A stretch of 64,000 nt of DNA from Pratylenchus scribneri. Taxonomy: Eukaryota; Nematoda; Chromadorea; Rhabditida; Pratylenchidae. The translations under genes were made by a program, and so were the position numbers. Below the pieces are notes generated by a model that made no database searches, was not told the DNA's origin, and was given only the letters and a program-made list of their open reading frames with translations. Where the stretch lies: contig JAQSEB010000091.1 of NCBI GenBank assembly GCA_030063045.1, forward strand, positions 62,001 through 126,000, in the 5' to 3' direction. Shown here in pieces: positions 24,101 to 37,452 of this stretch; position 1 is the stretch's first letter, and every line of letters starts with the position of its first letter.

Positions 24101-25026
24101 ACGGGATTAAAGGAACAATGTAATGTGACTACAACAAATCTACCACAAAATATCGCATTACCACCAATGTCTGCTGCTCCAACCATGCAACAAATGATAC
24201 CCGCCTTTTTTAATGTTAGGATAATTCTATACTATTTTTAAAACTAATTAAGCCAAATACACAAATGCAGTTGGCTGCGACCATTGCATCAATACCACCT
24301 CCAAGCATAGCTGCACAAATTCAACAAACTGCGGCACCTTTTTCTATTTATCCTTCTGATATAAAAACACCACAAATGCCGAAAGCCATGTCGACAACGG
24401 ATGGATTTTCAAATGTCGGTTTTGCTGGATTTAATAATAGTGGAGGAAGTAGAGGCGGTGAATTCAGAAGAGGTCGAGGCCGAGGGGGTAGAACTGGAGG
24501 ATTTGTCTCCTCTAGCTATGATAACAAAGGTTTTTAATATTTTAATTTTATAATAAATTACAAATAAGGCGGCTATCGCGGTGGACGTGGTGCCTTTTAT
24601 AGGGGAGGAAATAATCGAGGTTACGAATATGCCAATAGCAGAGGAGGACGTGGCAATTTTCAAAAATATGGTAAATTTAAAAATTGACATATTATCATTT
24701 TTTATTATAGCTGGTGCTTCTCAACATCATTCATTTTCTTCTTTCACATCATCGCAACAATCAGAAGTGGAAGGCAATGATACAGGATTAGTTGAAAAAT
24801 TGCAACAAAATGAGACAATTGACCAATTTGGAAACAATAAACCACAAGAAAAATTGGTATATACCTAACAGTAACAGGAATTCATATATCCTAGTTATGA
24901 TTATGACTTATGATTAAGATTATTAATTAGAAATGAAAAGTTGATCTGGTCAGAAATTAATTCATTAAATTACTTCAGGAAAGCTGCGCAAATACTGATG
25001 TAGTACCTCCAGGACTTGAAGAATGA
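21183..25026 (+). CDS. SCAF4/SCAF8-like CTD-interaction RRM protein
   Basis: Nuclear RNA-binding protein that contacts the phosphorylated C-terminal domain of RNA polymerase II and links transcription to 3' end processing. Start ATG 21183 (MDSEVVKSFNKA), end VVPPGLEE at 25026. The N-terminal CID/RPR domain is spread over several exons: AAMNAVRYFKHIVFILERYI, LYIMDSILRQAKKQYKHK, DVFAPRFLVNL, VVRIINLWQAHQIFPED. Then come a proline/serine-rich middle, an SR/RE-rich stretch (SRSPPRIKDKRLSSS, GRKRSRSRSPRY, EREGREQNERERRR), an RRM (RTLWFGRIPPLSSEKDI, TIIGSKGCAYV) and the family-typical segment after the RRM (IKWATI to ETSDYWDSERG, IPYSKLH). The C terminus is rich in RGG (GGSRGGEFRRGRGRGGR, GGYRGGRG). 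A polyadenylation signal AATAAA lies at 25081. Introns are mostly 45-60 nt. The family call is secure; exact exon borders in the middle are less so. Confidence 0.87.
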
Positions 25027-26370
25027 ATGATTTTCACATGGGAGAATTGCATTTTTAATATTATTTTATATTCATTTTGAAATAAATTTCATTTTCTCAT
25101 TATTTTCAATAACAAATTTTTCTCTTCCACTGATAAAATGTTTATTAAATTTTAATTGTATGACGAGTAAAGACAAAAAACGAACATCATTTCCCCGTTC
25201 CCCCACTAAAATTCAACATCTTTGTTATATAAAAAAAAATTTGGCGTGAAAATGAAATGAATAACAGATATGAATAGGATTTAGAATTTCCTTCAATTTA
25301 ATAATCATCATCACAACATAAATGGAATATAAAATGGGATGCAAATTGCAAATGCAACTATACTGTCTGCCTAGGGAAGAAAGGACAATAGGATCTCTCA
25401 AAAGTAGTGGTCTCAGTCAGTGAACGAACACAAGCACAGCGGCCAAAATTTTCATCCTATTCCTTATATTGCTCTATGTATTAACTCTACCAATTTTGCG
25501 ACAACAATTGCGAGAATTTCATTGACCTTCATCCCATCCTTCATATATCGACCTAATGCATCAGAGTTTATTAAATCCATTGCATAAATCATTTATTAAC
25601 ATTCATTCATAATACCTATAAAAAAATAAACATTTTTTGATACATGATATCGCTGGTATGACTTATGATTATGACATACGAAATACGATGGACATTTCAC
25701 ATACTGTATATGAAACAATCGATAAATTTTAAACATTTAATTTGGCGGAAATTTTTTATGAGAATAAGAATGATGCTACATGCTAGGCTAGGCGCTAGCC
25801 GCTAGGTAGGCTAGCTAATGAATGCATCATGCCATGCTCCATGCATAAAAAAACAATAATAACAATCCACAATGCACAATCCCAATCTTAATAAAACCAA
25901 TCAATATCATCATCATCAGCAGCTAGGGAATCGGGTTATTTTTATTTTACAAAAGAGCTCACTTTTTCAAATTAGGGATTTGTATCTGAGATAGGGACAT
26001 AAAAATATTTTTAATTTTAAACCCAACATTAATGTTAATATTCGTTGCATTTTATTTATTCCTCCATTCCGTTTTATCAATTCATTTCTTATTGAGATTG
26101 GAGATCAAATTCCGACAAAAAGTATGCAGAGGAATGAATATGAATCATTCAACCTGCCCCCCCCCCCCCCCCCAGTCCCCCCCACCCCCATTATATCACA
26201 CATTTTCATTCGGACAAGTCACACACAGCTAAAAAAGAATTACATTACACTTAGTATTCATTTTTAAATGAATAATGTTCTCGGATAATTTTATAAATTC
26301 AAATTATAATTAAAGAAGAACAACAATAAGATTTTTCATTTATTTCAAAAGATTTTTTAAGATACAAACA
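25027..26370. other. Intergenic spacer with C tract and GCTAG cluster
   Basis: SCAF-like 3' UTR and myosin upstream region. It contains a GCTAG-rich hairpin cluster at about 25786-25816 and a long C homopolymer at 26157-26173. No coding exon is seen. The myosin 5' leader is presumably within the last 100 nt. Confidence 0.5.
26157..26173 (+). repeat. Poly(C) tract
   Basis: A run of 17 C, followed by AGT and further C runs to about 26190, in an AT-rich spacer about 200 bp before the myosin start codon. It could form an i-motif/G-quadruplex, or mark an unstable microsatellite. Confidence 0.9.
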
Positions 26371-29300
26371 ATGATAAACGGAGTGAGCAGTACTACAACT
26401 CCAATAATGCGAATCACGGATCCAACACTACAAGCTGAATGGGCTAAAAAACGATTGGTTTGGGTGCCGCATGAAATCGAAGGATTTGTTAAAGCTTCCA
26501 TAATCAAAGAGGATGCCGATACCTACACAGTAGAATTGTGTGATAGCAGCCATCAAATGAAATTGAGCAAAGATGATTGCCAGAAAATGAATCCGCCCAA
26601 ATTTGACAAGGTTTCTATCTCACTTATAAATCACTTAAGATGGTTTTTAAGGTTGAAGATATGGCTGATTTGACTTGCTTGAATGAGGCTTCTGTGCTTG
26701 ACAACCTGAAACAGCGCTACTATTCTGATTTGATTTATGTAAATTTTACTTCTCATTAATAATTATTTTCAATCTCTAATTCAGACTTATTCTGGCCTTT
26801 TCTGCGTTGTTGTTAATCCATATAAGAAATTGCCAATTTATTCCGAAGTTGTCATTGAATCCTACAAAGGAAAGAAGCGGAATGAACAGCCTCCACATGT
26901 ATTTGCCATTGCAGATTGTGCTTATAGATCAATGTTGCAAGGTTTTAATTTTTTTTACTTAAATTTTGTACTAAAATTATAATTTGAGATCATGAGGACC
27001 AGTCTATTCTTTGTACTGGCGAGTCTGGAGCAGGCAAGACAGAAAATACCAAGAAGGTGATTCAATATTTGGCACATGTGGCTGGCGCAACTCGACATGC
27101 GCAGCAGCGCGATAAATTGAACACATCAAGCAGCATTTCTTCTCCTGCCAAGAGTCAGTCAAATACAGACCATATCAATTTGGTTGGCGAACTAGAACAA
27201 CAATTGCTGCAAGCAAATCCAATTCTTGAAGCATTCGGCAATAGTAAAACCGTAAAAAACGACAACTCTTCGCGATTTGTAAATTTTTATAGAGAAAAAT
27301 TCGAATATTAATTTTTCTTATTCAGGGAAAGTTCATTCGAATAAATTTTGATATGTCTGGTTACATCTCGGGTGCAAACATTGAATTCTATCTACTGGAA
27401 AAATCTCGGACTTGTCGTCAAGCAGCAGATGAACGCTCATTTCATATCTTCTACCAGTTCCTGCGCGGTACATCAAAAGAGGAGAAAGGTTTTTATTAAT
27501 TTAATTTTTGAAATTTTCAAATACATTATTTTAGCTACTTTCTTACTCGAAGAAGTAAACGACTACAAATTTCTGAACAATGGTTACATTACATTGCCAA
27601 ATGTCGATGATGCAGCCGAATTTCACAACACTCTTCGTTCAATGCAAATCATGGGATTCCAAGAGGATGAGATCAATTGTATGAATGATAACTTTTAAAA
27701 AGTTGTAATCCTAATTATTTAGCTGTACTCCGCGTTGTTTCTGCAGTATTACTTTTTGGCAACATTGAATTCATGCAAGAGAAAAACACCGATCAAGCAA
27801 CATTGCCAGATGATAGAGGTTATATCATATTATGCATTACAAAAATTAAGAGAATTATAGTTGCACAAAAGATTTGCCATTTGTTGGGTCTTCCTGTTGC
27901 CGAATTCACTAAAGCTTTTCTTCGTCCAAGAATAAAAGTTGGCCGAGAACATGTTCAAAAAGCACAGAATAGGGAACAAGCAGGTAATTATTTATATATA
28001 AAAAATCATTAAAAATTGTTTCACAGAATTCGCTGTGGAGGCCATAAGCAAAGCCTGTTATGAGCGCATGTTCAAATGGTTAGTGAGCCGAATTAATAAG
28101 TCATTGGACCGCACCCGACGTACTGGCAGCTCATTCATTGGAATATTGGACATTGCTGGTTTCGAAATATTCAAATTGAACAGCTTTGAGCAACTATGCA
28201 TTAAGTAGGCTAATTGATTTTAATAATTCGAATCACAATAAAATAAAACAATTAAGTTATACAAATGAGAAGCTTCAGCAGCTGTTTAACAATACAATGT
28301 TTGTACTGGAGCAGGAAGAGTACAAAAGGGAAGGAATTGAATGGCAATTCATTGATTTTGGTTTGGATTTGCAGCCGACTATTGAACTTATTGAAAAGGT
28401 TTTACATTTTATTATTTTTTTCATACATTCATCATCTTTAATTATAGCCAACTGGAATATTGGCACTATTGGATGAACAATGTATTTTTCCAAAGGCCAC
28501 CGACAAATCTTTTGTGGAAAAATTATTCACTTATCATGACAAACATCCGAAATTCGTTGTGCCAGAAATGCGATCCAAATCAGACTTTGCTGTTATGCAT
28601 TATGCAGGCAGAGTGGATTATTATGCAGATCAATGGCTGATGAAAAATATGGATCCTTTGAACGAAAATGTTGTACAATTAATGCAGAATAGTTCGGATC
28701 CATTTTTGGCTAATATTTGGAAAGATGGTAATATTTTATTTACTGAATCATTTTTATGAAATACAATTTAGCCGAATTTGCTGGAATGGGCGTTACTGAA
28801 CTCAATGAGGGTATATTTGGAGGAGTTCGAACCAAGAAGGGAATGTTCCGCACAGTTGGCCATATGCATAAAGAGCAGTTGAGCAAATTGATGACAACAT
28901 TACGTAACACTTTTCCACACTTTGTTCGCTGCATTATTCCAAATCACGAAAAAAAGGTAATCCATTTCATCTAATAATAATGATTTAATCTTTTAGCCTC
29001 GAAAAATCAATGCTCATCTTGTTCTGGAACAACTTCGCTGCAATGGTGTTCTCGAGGGGATTCGAATTTGTCGTCAAGGCTTTCCAAATCGTGTGCCATT
29101 CCAAGAATTTCGACATCGCTATGAAATTCTAACTCCAAACCTCCTGCCTAAAGGTTTTGTGGATGGAAAGGAAGCTTGCCGGTAATATCAGCATTTAATT
29201 AATTTTCTTTGAATATATATATATATATATATATATACTAAAGACGTATAATTGCATCTCTCGAGCTTGAAGCAAATTATTATCGCATTGGCCAATCCAA

Positions 29301-32269
29301 AGTGTTCTTTCGTGCTGGAGTCCTAGCTCATCTGGAAGAAGAACGTGATTTGAAGCTCACAGACCTCATTGTCAGCTTCCAAGCCCAATGTCGCGCATAT
29401 TTGGCTCGTCGTCTTTATCAAAAACGCATCCAACAATCAAATGCAATACGAATTCTTCAACGAAATGGTCTTGCTTGGCTTAAACTTCGAGATTGGCAAT
29501 GGTGGCGTCTTTATACCAAAGTAAAACCGTTACTCCAGGTTCATTCATTCATTCATTCAATTTTTGGTTATCAATTTGATTTTAGGTTACCAATCAAGAA
29601 GCAGCGATTCTTCAGCGAGAAGAAGAATTGAAAATTTTGCGTGAAAAATTGGCTTCAAATGAGAAGGAAATTCTGGAAACACGTGCATTGATGGAGAAAA
29701 TCTGCGAAGAAAGGCAATCACTTCAGACTCAACTACAGGTTTATAATTTATTGTTAGTAATGTATCTTAAAACAATAATTTAAGTCTGAATCTGAAGAAC
29801 GTGCAGAAGCGGAAGAACTTTCGGATGATTTGAAGCAAAAGAATTTGAAGTTACAAGAAATTTTGAATGATTTGACAATGCGTATTGAAGAGGGTGAAGA
29901 AAGCCAATCAAAATTAATTGAAGCCAACAAAAAACTGGATGTAAGCTCCTATTGAAGAATGTTTCAAAATTTATTAAATTTTTCAATTTTAGGAAACTGT
30001 CAAAGACTTGGAAATTCAACTGGAGGGTGAGGAACAAACACGCCAAAAGTTGCAGTTGGACAAAAAGAATATGGACAATAAATTGAAGGAATTGCAAGAA
30101 AGATTTGCTCAAGTACAAGATTCCTATGATCGAATGCATGCCGAAAAGCGAAGCATTGAAGATAAATTCGCACAGCTCTCCAACCAACTCCAAGAGGAAG
30201 AAGAAAAAGGCAAACAAGGATTAAAATATCGACAAAAGGTTGAAAAATATCATTAATAATAAATCAAATATTTAAATTTAAGCTGGAATCACAATTAGGC
30301 GAGCTCACTCAACAATTCGAATCCGAACGGCACATGCGTGAATACATCGAAAAACAAAAGAAGGATATTGAGAAGAGTATTGGGCAACAAGGAACAATAT
30401 TGGACGAAAAACATTCCAAAATTGAGCAATTGACCAATGAGCTAGGAAAATATGAGGCCGAATTGTTGAAACTTCGAAATAAGTGAGAAGCATTTTTTGT
30501 TCATTTAATTGCTAACTCATCATAGTTATGTAAAACATGAGCAACCAAAAATATTTACCATATATTCAAAATTCGATCAAACCTAATTTTTAACCATTTT
30601 TGTTGCATTTTTAAATACAGAAAAATTCTAATAATTTAAAAAAAATCTTTAGGTCCGATGATGATGCAGCAACAATCAATCAATTACAAAAGCAAGTGCG
30701 CAAGTTGGAACTTCTATTGGAAGAGACTCGCGAGGATTTGGAAGCAGAGAAAAAACAGAAATTGGGATTGCAGAGCAAAGTACGCCATTTGGAGCAGGAA
30801 TTATCTGGTAATTATGAATGATTAGCAATTATTTAATTAAATATCCTAAAATTATAGATATCCAGGGGCAGCAAGATGAGCAAGAATTGGAAAAGCATCA
30901 GATGTTGAATGAATTGAGCCAATTAAAGTTGCAACTGAAGGAGGCGAAGAAAAAAGTTGACGAAGAAGTCATTCAACAATATGAAGAACAGCGGAAGCGT
31001 TCTCAGAAGGAATTAGAAGAAGCTCAAAATCAATTGGCTGATGCCGAAGCTGCACATAAACGCACAGAAAGTTCAAAAAAGAAATTGCAACAGGAGGTTG
31101 AAGGTAAATTAATTTTTTGGAATATAATAAAATGTTTTCATTCCTTATAAAGATTTGCAAATTGAGCTGGATTCTATGCGAAATTTCCAAAGAGAATTGG
31201 AGGTTATTTTATATCATTATTACGATTTTGATTAAATTTAATATCATTTAAGAAGAAAACGCCGATTCGATGCACTTTTGGCAGAAGAGCGTACGAATTT
31301 GCAAAATGTGACAGCTGAACGCGATGAATTTGCTCAAGAGACAAGAGATCGTGAAACACGCATCCTTATTTTGAATAATGAGATGGAGGGGATGCGGAAA
31401 ACTAATGAAGATCTGCAACGCGTGAAAAAACAACTGGAGATGGAGTTGGATGAGATTATGCAGAATAAGGACGATGTTGGAAAGAACACATTTGAACTTG
31501 GTTTTATATTTTTATAAATTTATTTTAAATCGAAAATCAACCGATTTAGAGAAAGCGAAGAGACAATTGGAACAGGAATTATCGGGTAAACTTAAATCTA
31601 ATTTAAAATATTATTAATTAATTTTTATTTTAGATCTGCGCACTCAGGTGGAGGAGCTTGAGGATGGTGTTCAGCTTGCGGAAGATGCTCGTCTTCGACT
31701 TGAGGTTAATCGATGAATCCAAATTTTATTATAAATAGAGGATTTCCAAATTTTTTTGTTTTTTATTTTATATTGGATTATCTAAAATATAATGGGTCAC
31801 CAAATGGGAATGCATGATTTATAATCTTTTTTAATGGTAAAATTTAGGTGAATCAACAAGCGGTTCGTAATGAGTATGAGCAGCAACTCACCCAAAGGGA
31901 ACATGGTTTTAAGCCTGTCTTTAATATTTTCCCAATTAATGTTTCTTTTTAGAGGAAGAAGAGCGACGACGTGTATTGCAGAAGCAATTACGTGAGACTG
32001 AAATCCAACTTGAAGATGAACGCCGGGCAAAGGTATAAATGCTTTTAAAATATGTTAATCAGTAGCTGTAATTTCGACTATTTTTAGAATCGTCTACGTT
32101 CACAAAATGCTTCACTGGAGGAAAAAGTTCAAAAATTGCAGGATCAAATGCATCAAGGTATTCGTAAATGATTGTATTTTTCTAATTAATTTTTCAAGAT
32201 AATCTGGAAAAGCAGAATGTTGGGCGCCGACTCAAATCTCTTGCCGCCATCGCTGAAAAATGGTCATGA
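26371..32269 (+). CDS. nmy-1: Non-muscle myosin II heavy chain with shortened rod
   Basis: Actin-based motor for cytokinesis, cortical contractility and epidermal morphogenesis. Start ATG 26371 ([15 protein letters not shown]). The motor is complete: [16 protein letters not shown] (SH3-like), P-loop [17 protein letters not shown], switch I NDNSSRFGKFIRIN, switch [12 protein letters not shown], actin-binding [22 protein letters not shown]1/SH2 [18 protein letters not shown], converter and IQ region ([17 protein letters not shown]). The coiled-coil rod starts near [12 protein letters not shown] and includes [33 protein letters not shown] and [18 protein letters not shown]. It stops after [15 protein letters not shown] at 32269. 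I count roughly 620 rod residues; family members have about 1,100. The C-terminal assembly and tailpiece region is missing and an internal part of the rod also seems shorter. nmy-1 versus nmy-2 orthology is not settled. An (AT)n microsatellite occupies one intron. Confidence 0.9.
29213..29237. repeat. (AT)n microsatellite in a myosin intron
   Basis: Twelve AT dinucleotides directly upstream of the CTAAAG acceptor of the exon that begins with the converter region. It replaces the usual pyrimidine tract. Confidence 0.9.
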
Positions 32270-32806
32270 GTTGCCTATTGCCTTGCAAATGGATTTTGAT
32301 ATATAATGACAATTATTGATATAATCTATACAATATGATGATGATAATTTAATTTGGATATGAATAAACGTATTATAAATTGATAATAATTGATAACAAA
32401 TTGTGAAAACAAAAAGCGTAATTTGTAAGGTTTTTTGATTAGTATACACGGACCATAGAAATTTCCGATATTAAAGCTTATGGTCCTCTTCCATCTCGGA
32501 CACTAATACATTGGTTAGACTTTCCCATAGTTAATTTCCACTAAAATTTTAGAGGTCCTTGTAATTCCTCTATTTTGGTTGGGTAGTTTGGTCTTAATTT
32601 GGTTGCATATTTGTAAATATTTTAAAATACTCATCTTTATATATATGTCATGAAAATTTTTTAAAAAATTATTCGATTTTTATTTTTTCAATCAACAATT
32701 TATTTTTTTTAAGTATTTTATACATACTAGCACTATATTTTAGAAGAAAGGTGACAAGAAATTATTATCATATTTATAAATGACTGATAAAGAATTTCTA
32801 ATTCAT
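32270..32806. other. Convergent 3' spacer, myosin and SLC26
   Basis: Region between the converging ends of the myosin (+) and SLC26 (-) genes. I searched it for further myosin rod or tail exons and see none: all frames are AT-rich and closed, with no heptad pattern. Confidence 0.5.
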
Positions 32807-35800
32807 TCAAATCATTGGTATAGTATTTTGCATCACTTCAATTGAATCGAAATGCCTTTTAGGTGTTTCGTCTAGCAATAGTTGAGTAGATGCATTGCGA
32901 CGTTTTCTTGCAATGGCAACAGCATCCCTATATGAAAAGAAAGAAAATGTATATTAGAATGAAAAGGATATTGTGAACCTGATGGTTGGGTAGAAATTAT
33001 GTTTATGAACAAATTCATAAAACCCAGATTTTTCAAACAAATCTCTTACGGGTGCTAAAAAAATTTATTTTTTTTTTAAAAAAGTAAAATATCTGATATT
33101 TAGTACCTTTAGCCGCCGCAAAATAAATAAGAACTCGATGAGCACGCATTTCAGTAAAAATCTAAATATTTTTGAATCACACTCATAATAATTCTTGGCA
33201 TACCTCTTTCAATGCATTGACCCCCATACAGTCCACAAAAGTAAACCCGGAACAATCAATGATAAAATGCCTGTAGAAGATTGAATGAACCTAAAGAAAT
33301 TTTTAAAGAAAAACCATAATTTTATTACCTCAGAAAAAGTCGGCGATATAGTAGCATCCTTTGTTTCAAAATTTTCAACAATAATTTTTGGTGGAGCTTT
33401 AGTTACTTTGTCATTTTTATTTTGGCCTGATAAATCCGGATCATCATCTTAAATTTTTTCCATAACTACAATATTGCAATGTTTATAATACCTAGTTTTT
33501 CGCTACTGTTTTTGACAGTACTTTCAGTCATTATCATCAATTTTCTCTTGGATTTTTTATTATATGGCCCCGTCATTGCTTCGACTGGTGATAGTAAATC
33601 AGTCGTTAAAATTTCGTTTGACGGAGGAAGATCAGCAGATTGTTTAGGTTGGCCTAATTTTTGATGATGATTCCAGCGACAAAATGCTTTGTGAATCGTT
33701 TCCTTATGATATGAAAAATTAATGGATGGATGATAATATTCAAACTTTGAAATTGTCGACATTTGTGAAAAGTAGTGGCGAATCAAAGCGGAAAATGCAG
33801 ATTCCCTTAATAGAACCGAATATAAATTTTTTACATATTAACGTACGGGGTATGTAGAAACAAGCTCATAACGTTCGGAATCCCTGAAATCACTGGTTCC
33901 TATCAAATTGGCCAGAAAATGCCATCGGGGCCATTGTGTACGGAAAACTTGATTTATTGATTTTTAAAAAATAATCAGAAATGTACCTGTAGTCAATAGG
34001 GCAAATGAAATAGAAATTGCTAAGCCTTGGGTAACATCCAAGCAAACCGTAGATAGGAAACTGACGAGCCAAACGCAGAAGTCAATTTTTGAAAGAGGCC
34101 ACAATGTACCAAGATCTGTCACTTTTTTCAAAATTCCCTTCAATGCAACGATAATTATGGCCGAGAGAATGCACTAGAAATGGTAATATTAAAATTATTT
34201 ATTGCTAATAAAAATATAGACCATTGGCAAAGTTCGAAGCCATTGGCCAAAATAGAGAATCACTCCAGCTAAAAGTGCACAGGAAAAGAGAGTAGAAAGC
34301 TTAATTTTGTGAAGAGAATACATAATACAATGCAAAAAGTATTTAATATTTGTTATACCTGTGTCTTAGTACCTATCAGAAAAGGGAAAATTTTAATGAA
34401 AGAGCAAAGAAAATTGACCAACCTGCCTCCACATTAACTAAAGTTCTTCCCAGTGAACATGAAGCAGGATAAACCGGGAAGAAAGATGATAAAGATGAAG
34501 AGAAGCCCAATGCGAATAATTCCTGTGATGGATCAACTCGATAGTCCATTTTCTTGGCAAACATTTTTGCTAAAGAAATATGGACAGCAATAACAACAGC
34601 TGCAATTCCCAGAGCATCGGGTAAAAGTGAAGGAATAATGGAGAAATTGGGCAGAATCGGTGATGGGAAACTAAAAAAGAAAATTAAATGTTCCATGAAA
34701 AATTACCCAGTTGGAATTCGGCCAACAATTCGTACAGCAAAATTTGAGTGGAAATGAAAAACTTGAGAGATTATTGTGACAAAAACCATTAGGATTAATT
34801 CCCAAGGAATTGGAATAGATGAATGAAAGCGTCGTTTGAATAATGGATTCAAAATCTGTAAAGGGAATATGTATATGTATTGTAATTATGATAAATAGTA
34901 TACCTCTTTTCCGACTAAAAGGAATAACATTGAAGCAATTGATAGTAAAAATGTATACGGATTAATTCGATTAATATTAGAGGCAATGTCAAAGATTTTC
35001 TAAAATAAAAAAATCAATTTAATTGAGAAAATTCTTACAGCAAAAATATATCCAGTTCCCGTGCGTTTAGGCAAATTTGAAATGCCAAAAACATCTTTCA
35101 ATTGTGCAATAAATACATGAATTGAAGCGCCAGTTGTGAAGCCCGCCACAAGCTTAATAAGGAAATTAGATTCATTTATAATCAAAATTAAAAATATATA
35201 TCCAACTTGATCAGAAAAATAGGTGGTAATTAATTCCAAACGCAAAATTCCCATTAATATTTGAACAAGACCAATACAGAAAGCAAGAGTGGAAGAAACC
35301 ATCAAAGGTTTCAAATTTCCATTTGATTCAGTCAAATTTATTTCTCCATCTTCTTCATCGCCAAATTCTTGGTTATATTCACTAAGAAATTGATTAACAG
35401 CCATACCACTCTGAAAAAAATTTCGAAATGAATTTATTGAAATTGGCATAATTACCATAAGAGAAACAACGGCGAAACTACCTATGGAGTTATGTCTTGA
35501 TGTGCCAAAAATCATATAAAAAAGTGGAGGCAAAAATGAAGTGTATAATCCAACAACTGCAGGCACTCCTGCCAAATTGGCATAGGCAATACCTATAAAA
35601 TATTAAGGATTAAAATTTGCAATTATAATTTTCTAGAATTTACCTTGGGGAACATGCATAACACCTACAATTATTCCGCCAATCAAATCATTGAGAAGGC
35701 ATTGACGCCATGAATAAAGAGGTAACCAATTCAAAATGGGAATAAGTCTAGTGAATATTGAAGAATGTGAATAAATGGACCAGCCAGATGCTTACCGAGT

Positions 35801-36333
35801 GATAAATGTAAGCATTTCTTTGCTAGATTTACATGGTTTGTAATAGTGCCGAAGCAATTTCTTCCCTCGATTGTACATTTCTCCATTGGAATTTGGTGGG
35901 GCTCTATAACGGAATCGCTTGTCAAATTCATCCTTAAAAGAAAGAACCAATTGTGTTTAATTTTTAATTTTGACCTGATTCATAGGAGGGCGATTAGCCG
36001 TATAAATATAATTTGTTGTCAATCCATCAACTATAATTTCCGGTCCTCCTTCAGCATCTTGCGACATTTTCTGTAATTTTTTGAATTTAAAAAATATTTT
36101 TTAATCCACCTCGATCTGATAAATTCGTTTTTGATCGCCTTCAGTAATAAACGTACTTCCAGTTGATGAGGATATTGTAAAATGGCAATCTGAATTTTCA
36201 CAGTCAGTGTCGTAACAGGATGGTGATCTATAAAAATAAAAAAATATTTCGCTTTTTTTATTTAAAAATATTTAAACATTTACTTTACAATTTTTGTACC
36301 CATATTGTTTGGATAAATTCTGACATTTTTCAT
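32807..36333 (-). CDS. SLC26/SulP-family anion transporter
   Basis: Plasma-membrane sulfate/anion exchanger of the SLC26 family. The N-terminal exon starts at ATG 36333 (MKNVRIYPNNMGTK) and splices in phase to CYDTDCENSDCHF, then KMSQDAEGGPEIIVDG. The SLC26 signature follows: LPLYSWRQCLLNDLIGGIIVG and MHVPQGIAYANLAGVPAVVG, then LYTSFLPPLFYMIFGTSRH. Further membrane segments include MVSSTLAFCIGLVQILMGIL, AGFTTGASIHVFIAQLKDVF, LPDALGIAAVVIAVHISLA, LGFSSSLSSFFPVYPASCS and LPMCILSAIIIVALKGI. The cytoplasmic STAS domain contains a lysine/serine-rich insert and ends with FIIDCSGFTFVDCMGVNALK and EIFTEMRAHRVLIYFAAAKA. The stop follows VMQNTIPMI at 32807. Ion selectivity cannot be read from the sequence. 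It is the nearest gene to, and convergent with, the myosin locus. Confidence 0.9.
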
Positions 36334-37452
36334 ACTTTTTGGGCTTTTTTGAATTTAATTATTTTGAATTTTTTTTATTTTAGAAACTTTTGGAAAATCA
36401 TTTGATTTTTTGATAAATTTTATCTTATCAGAAAATTTAACAAGCATAGCATTTTTTAATCCTAAAGTCATGTGTGGATTGGAAGGACTTTTTCCTAAAA
36501 TTGGATTTTTTTTTTGTTAAGAAAAAAAGTTCTTCTAGCTTTTTTATAGTAATTAAGTTTCTCTTATGCACTACGTAAATTATTAGTTGAAAAAATGCTC
36601 GCTTCCTTTTTATTTAATGAATCAATGTTTTATTTTATATTCAATTTTTTTCAAAAAAGTTGAATGAATTGAAAGCATCGGCGTTATATTGATTGAAAGA
36701 AATTCATAAAGGACCGCAGACCGTGATTATGATTATGACTATGTCTCAAAAATTATGAGCACTAACTCTAATAAAAATAAACATATGCAAATCTCTAATT
36801 ATAAAATCACGAGCACGAGGATGGATAATTTTTACAAATATATTATTAAAAATTTCATACAAATTTTCGCTTTCGGAGCCAGTTTGTTTATTATTTTTGT
36901 TGACATCATTTTTTCTTTTATTTTTCTTGAAACATATCATTTCATCCAATAAGGAATAAGTAAAATATTATTGTTCAATAATCAAATATTCGGGAAATTT
37001 TTATGAACTTCAATAAAATGAATGGCCGCCTTTTTCTCTTAAACTTTGAAGAAGGCATAAAATTGCTTAACTCTTCCATTTAATTTACTTTAAGCCGAAA
37101 ATAAAAATGAAACAAATTTTAATCGATTTTTTACTTCCCTTGCTTAAAGAATGATAATTCATCAGCAAAAATTTTAATTGTTTTAATCATTTATTCCTAT
37201 GAAATTTGGATTGAAATAAAATTAAACAAAATACAAATGAAATGAATTGATTAATTTAATTTTAGAAAATTAAAGTTCTAAAAATAAAAATCACAACAAA
37301 ATTGAGCAAAATTTGAAGCAAATTAAAAAGAAATCCTCCTCTCATTTGAGAGACGTCAAAATCAAAAAATAAATAAAATACAAAATTTATGAATATAAAA
37401 ATTAAAATAAAAATGTGAATGAATAGATGAGAATTTTAATTATTTAAGAATA
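36334..37452. other. Intergenic spacer, SLC19 to SLC26
   Basis: AT-rich spacer holding the SLC26 upstream region and the SLC19 3' UTR (same strand). No exon series, RNA gene or repeat was recognised. Confidence 0.5.

Noticed and set aside
25786..25816. GCTAG-rich cluster with a GGCTAG/CTAGCC hairpin
   Set aside because: Small and without partners; probably a local microsatellite-like accident.
29780..30217. 145-codon minus-strand ORF over the myosin rod
   Set aside because: Antisense of heptad-rich Q/E/K/L coding sequence, which typically leaves the opposite strand open.
36746..36952. Overlapping ORFs on both strands between SLC19 and SLC26
   Set aside because: Low-complexity AT-rich frames with no motif or splice context.
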